A DNA stretch of 7,303 bases, taken from contig DOYO01000153.1 of assembly GCA_003518475.1 (NCBI GenBank), positions 1 through 7,303 on the forward strand, read 5' to 3'. The position numbers were made by a program, and so were the translations under genes. Source of the stretch: Acholeplasmataceae bacterium. Its GTDB lineage: Bacteria > Bacillota_I > Bacilli_A > Acholeplasmatales > Acholeplasmataceae. Below the pieces are notes generated by a model that was given only the letters and a program-made list of their open reading frames with translations, was not told the origin of the DNA and made no database searches. Position 1 is the stretch's first letter, and each line of letters begins with the position of its first letter. Below, one piece after another: positions 5,683 to 7,303 of the stretch.

Positions 5683-6261
5683 ATGAAGAAGCCACATATA
5701 AAAATGCCTGTGATACATTTTGGTGATTATATGCTTCGCACAATCAAAAGATCAGATGCGAAGAATATGTTTGAATATGGGAAAGATCCTGAAGTGACCA
5801 AATACTTGAATTGGGGTCCGTTCATTCTTCTATCTGAAGCGAAACAGACCATCAAGTTTATTTATTTGCCCCGCATCAAGGAAGAACTACCCATAGGATA
5901 CGCAATCGTTGATGTAGTCATTAACAAAATGATCGGGACCATTGATTTTCACAGTAAAATCAAAGGAGTCAACGGTATTGAGATTGGGTATGTGCTCCAT
6001 AGGGATTACTGGAACAAGGGTATCATGTCTCAAGCTCTTAAAGAAATGATTAAAATCGGATTTGATTATTTGAATTATGATGTTCTTAGAATCAAGCACT
6101 TGGTAAACAACGAAGCAAGCAAGCATGTGATTCTAAAATCAGGGTTTAAATTCAAAGAACAGATTCCATATACGCACGAAAAACAAAAAACAGTTATAAA
6201 AGACGAAATGCTCATCTATGAGCTGCTCAAGGAGGATTATCATGTCAGTCAACAAGGTTAA
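5683..6261 (+). CDS. GNAT-family N-acetyltransferase (RimJ/RimL-like), substrate unknown
   Basis: The 192-residue protein resembles RimJ/RimL-type GNAT enzymes, which transfer acetyl from acetyl-CoA to an amine. Seen: an N-terminal strand YMLRTIKRSDAKNMF (16-30), a central strand MIGTIDFH (83-90), motif A IEIGYVLHRDYWNKGIMSQAL (99-119) with the acetyl-CoA-binding segment NKGIMSQ, and the motif B region NNEASKHVILKSGFKF (142-157). No signal peptide or membrane segment is apparent. The ATG has GGAGG (5674-5678) 4 bases upstream. It is the first gene after the T-box, 16 bp beyond the terminator, and its last 20 bases overlap hisS, so the two are co-transcribed. Annotation as a ribosomal-protein acetyltransferase would be a guess. 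RimL of E. coli can acetylate toxic aminoacyl-nucleotides such as processed microcin C, so protection of an aminoacyl-tRNA synthetase is one hypothesis; acting on a ribosomal protein, a peptide or a small amine is equally possible. Confidence 0.9.
   Translation: MKKPHIKMPVIHFGDYMLRTIKRSDAKNMFEYGKDPEVTKYLNWGPFILLSEAKQTIKFIYLPRIKEELPIGYAIVDVVINKMIGTIDFHSKIKGVNGIEIGYVLHRDYWNKGIMSQALKEMIKIGFDYLNYDVLRIKHLVNNEASKHVILKSGFKFKEQIPYTHEKQKTVIKDEMLIYELLKEDYHVSQQG
6229..6235 (+). promoter_or_regulatory. hisS ribosome binding site inside the acetyltransferase gene
   Basis: AAGGAGG lies 6 bases before the hisS ATG (6242) and within the last codons of the acetyltransferase. It fixes the hisS start and implies independent or coupled translation of hisS from the same mRNA. 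Confidence 0.9.
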
Positions 6262-7303
6262 AGGTACTTACGATGTTTTACCGAACGAGTCATATTTATG
6301 GCAAGCTCTGGAACAAAAGATCAGAGATGTTTTAGCACTCTACAACATCAAGGAAATGCGTACGCCAATCATGGAATACAGTGAAGTCTTTCATAGACAG
6401 ACTGAACTTTCCGATATGGTGACTAAAGAAACCTATGATTTTGATGACCGTGGAGATAGACGTCTGACGCTTAGACCAGAGGGAACAGCAGGTGTCATTA
6501 GAAGTTATGTTGAAAACAAACTCTATGCATCCCAAGAACTCGAAAAGGTTTATTATATCGGACCTAACTTCAGATATGAACGCCCTCAAAAAGGCAGATA
6601 CCGCCAGTTTTATCAATTTGGCGTGGAAGCCATCGGCGGAGTCGATCCTGCTCTAGATGCTGAACTCATCATTTTAGCCTATGATTTTATCAAAAGATTG
6701 GGTTTAAAAGGTGTCAGGGTCAGAGTGAACAGCCTAGGTGACGATATTTCGAGAAAGAATTATCAAGAAGCGTTATTTAACTACTTTACTCCGCATGTTG
6801 AATCGTTATGTGAGGATTGCAAAGCGAGAATCAACAAAAATCCACTGCGTATTTTGGATTGCAAGGTGGATCAAAAACATCCAGCAGTCATCAATGCCCC
6901 AACGCCTCAGGATTTCTTGACTGAAGAATCAAGACACTATTTTAAAACGGTCCTTGATCATCTTCATGCTGCGGATATCAGCTACGAAATCGCTCCAAAA
7001 CTCGTCAGAGGCTTGGACTACTATAGTCATACCGTCTTCGAAGTCGAAGCGGATATTGAAGGATTTGGCGCTCAAAACGTCTTAGGTGGCGGAGGACGCT
7101 ATCAAAAACTCGTTTCAGAGCTCGGCGGACCAGATTTAGGCGGTATCGGATTTGCTTTCGGCATGGAAAGATTGCTGCTTGCCCTGGAGGCGGAAAGCGT
7201 CGATTTTGCAAAGGAAAGAACTTTGGACGCATTCGTGATTGTGTTCAATCCGGAATTAAAAACAGTAGCAACCAAAATTCTTTATCAGCTGAGACAAGCT
7301 GGC
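6242..7303 (+). CDS. hisS: Histidine--tRNA ligase (HisRS), 3' end outside window
   Basis: HisRS is a class II synthetase that attaches His to tRNA(His), using ATP, as a cytoplasmic homodimer. The frame is open to the window end, giving 354 of about 420-430 residues; most of the C-terminal anticodon-binding domain is missing. Seen: the start NKVKGTYDVLP, the motif 1 region YNIKEMRTPIMEYSEVF (34-50), LTLRPEGTAGVIR (75-87), motif 2 FRYERPQKGRYRQF (110-123), the insertion domain with NPLRILDCK (200-208), the HisRS-specific HisA motif LVRGLDYYSH (254-263) with catalytic R256, and motif 3 GFAFGMERLL (303-312). The active site is complete. The ATG at 6242 follows AAGGAGG. It overlaps the acetyltransferase by 20 bases and should be under T-box control. 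In many Firmicutes aspS follows hisS, which is expected here but not visible. Confidence 0.97.
   Translation, partial: MSVNKVKGTYDVLPNESYLWQALEQKIRDVLALYNIKEMRTPIMEYSEVFHRQTELSDMVTKETYDFDDRGDRRLTLRPEGTAGVIRSYVENKLYASQELEKVYYIGPNFRYERPQKGRYRQFYQFGVEAIGGVDPALDAELIILAYDFIKRLGLKGVRVRVNSLGDDISRKNYQEALFNYFTPHVESLCEDCKARINKNPLRILDCKVDQKHPAVINAPTPQDFLTEESRHYFKTVLDHLHAADISYEIAPKLVRGLDYYSHTVFEVEADIEGFGAQNVLGGGGRYQKLVSELGGPDLGGIGFAFGMERLLLALEAESVDFAKERTLDAFVIVFNPELKTVATKILYQLRQAG

Noticed and set aside
5683..6261. Acetyltransferase as a toxin of the GNAT toxin-antitoxin type
   Set aside because: There is no small DNA-binding antitoxin gene beside it. The protein looks RimJ/RimL-like and is fused by overlap to hisS under a T-box.
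6332..7232. Short open frames on both strands within hisS
   Set aside because: All fall inside the continuous hisS frame, whose class II motifs are intact.
1..7303. Mobile element, CRISPR array, prophage or tRNA gene
   Set aside because: No transposase, integrase, terminal repeats, spaced repeats or cloverleaf sequences are visible. All genes are housekeeping-type with tight spacing.

Overview
This window looks like ordinary chromosome of a low-to-moderate-GC Gram-positive bacterium (Bacillota or an Acholeplasma/Izemoplasma-like relative). The basis is strong GGAGG ribosome binding sites, sigma-A-type promoters, a T-box leader, an RNase J-type protein, a Gram-positive-type bifunctional Rel, and the order apt-relA-dtd-hisS, which is typical of Firmicutes. 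TGG encodes Trp and TGA acts as a stop (end of relA), so the reassigned code of Mycoplasma and Spiroplasma is not used. The genus cannot be fixed from the sequence alone.

Layout: (1) positions 1-927, + strand, hold the C-terminal part of an RNase J-family protein that lacks a key metal-binding His. (2) Positions 941-975 hold a strong bidirectional terminator between convergent genes. (3) Positions 973-2205, - strand, encode the AAA+ ATPase RarA/MgsA. (4) Positions 2206-2314 are a compact divergent control region in which the rarA and apt promoters overlap. (5) Positions 2315-5451, + strand, form a tight operon of apt (adenine salvage), relA ((p)ppGpp synthetase/hydrolase) and dtd (D-aminoacyl-tRNA deacylase). 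(6) Positions 5452-5682 hold a promoter and an unusually short T-box leader with its own terminator. (7) Positions 5683-7303, + strand, encode a GNAT acetyltransferase whose end overlaps the start of hisS, which runs off the window.

The + strand genes deal with nucleotide supply, starvation signalling and translation quality. Apt makes AMP from adenine, Rel converts amino-acid starvation into (p)ppGpp, Dtd removes D-amino acids from tRNA, and HisRS charges tRNA(His). The T-box should turn on the acetyltransferase-hisS unit when a cognate tRNA is uncharged. No mobile element, CRISPR array, tRNA or rRNA is visible, and no stretch over 300 bases lacks a gene.

I see no wholly new system. The points most worth a second look are the RNase J-like protein with altered active-site motifs, the acetyltransferase placed as first gene of a T-box-controlled aminoacyl-tRNA synthetase operon, and the short T-box leader with a possible overlapping Asp/His specifier.
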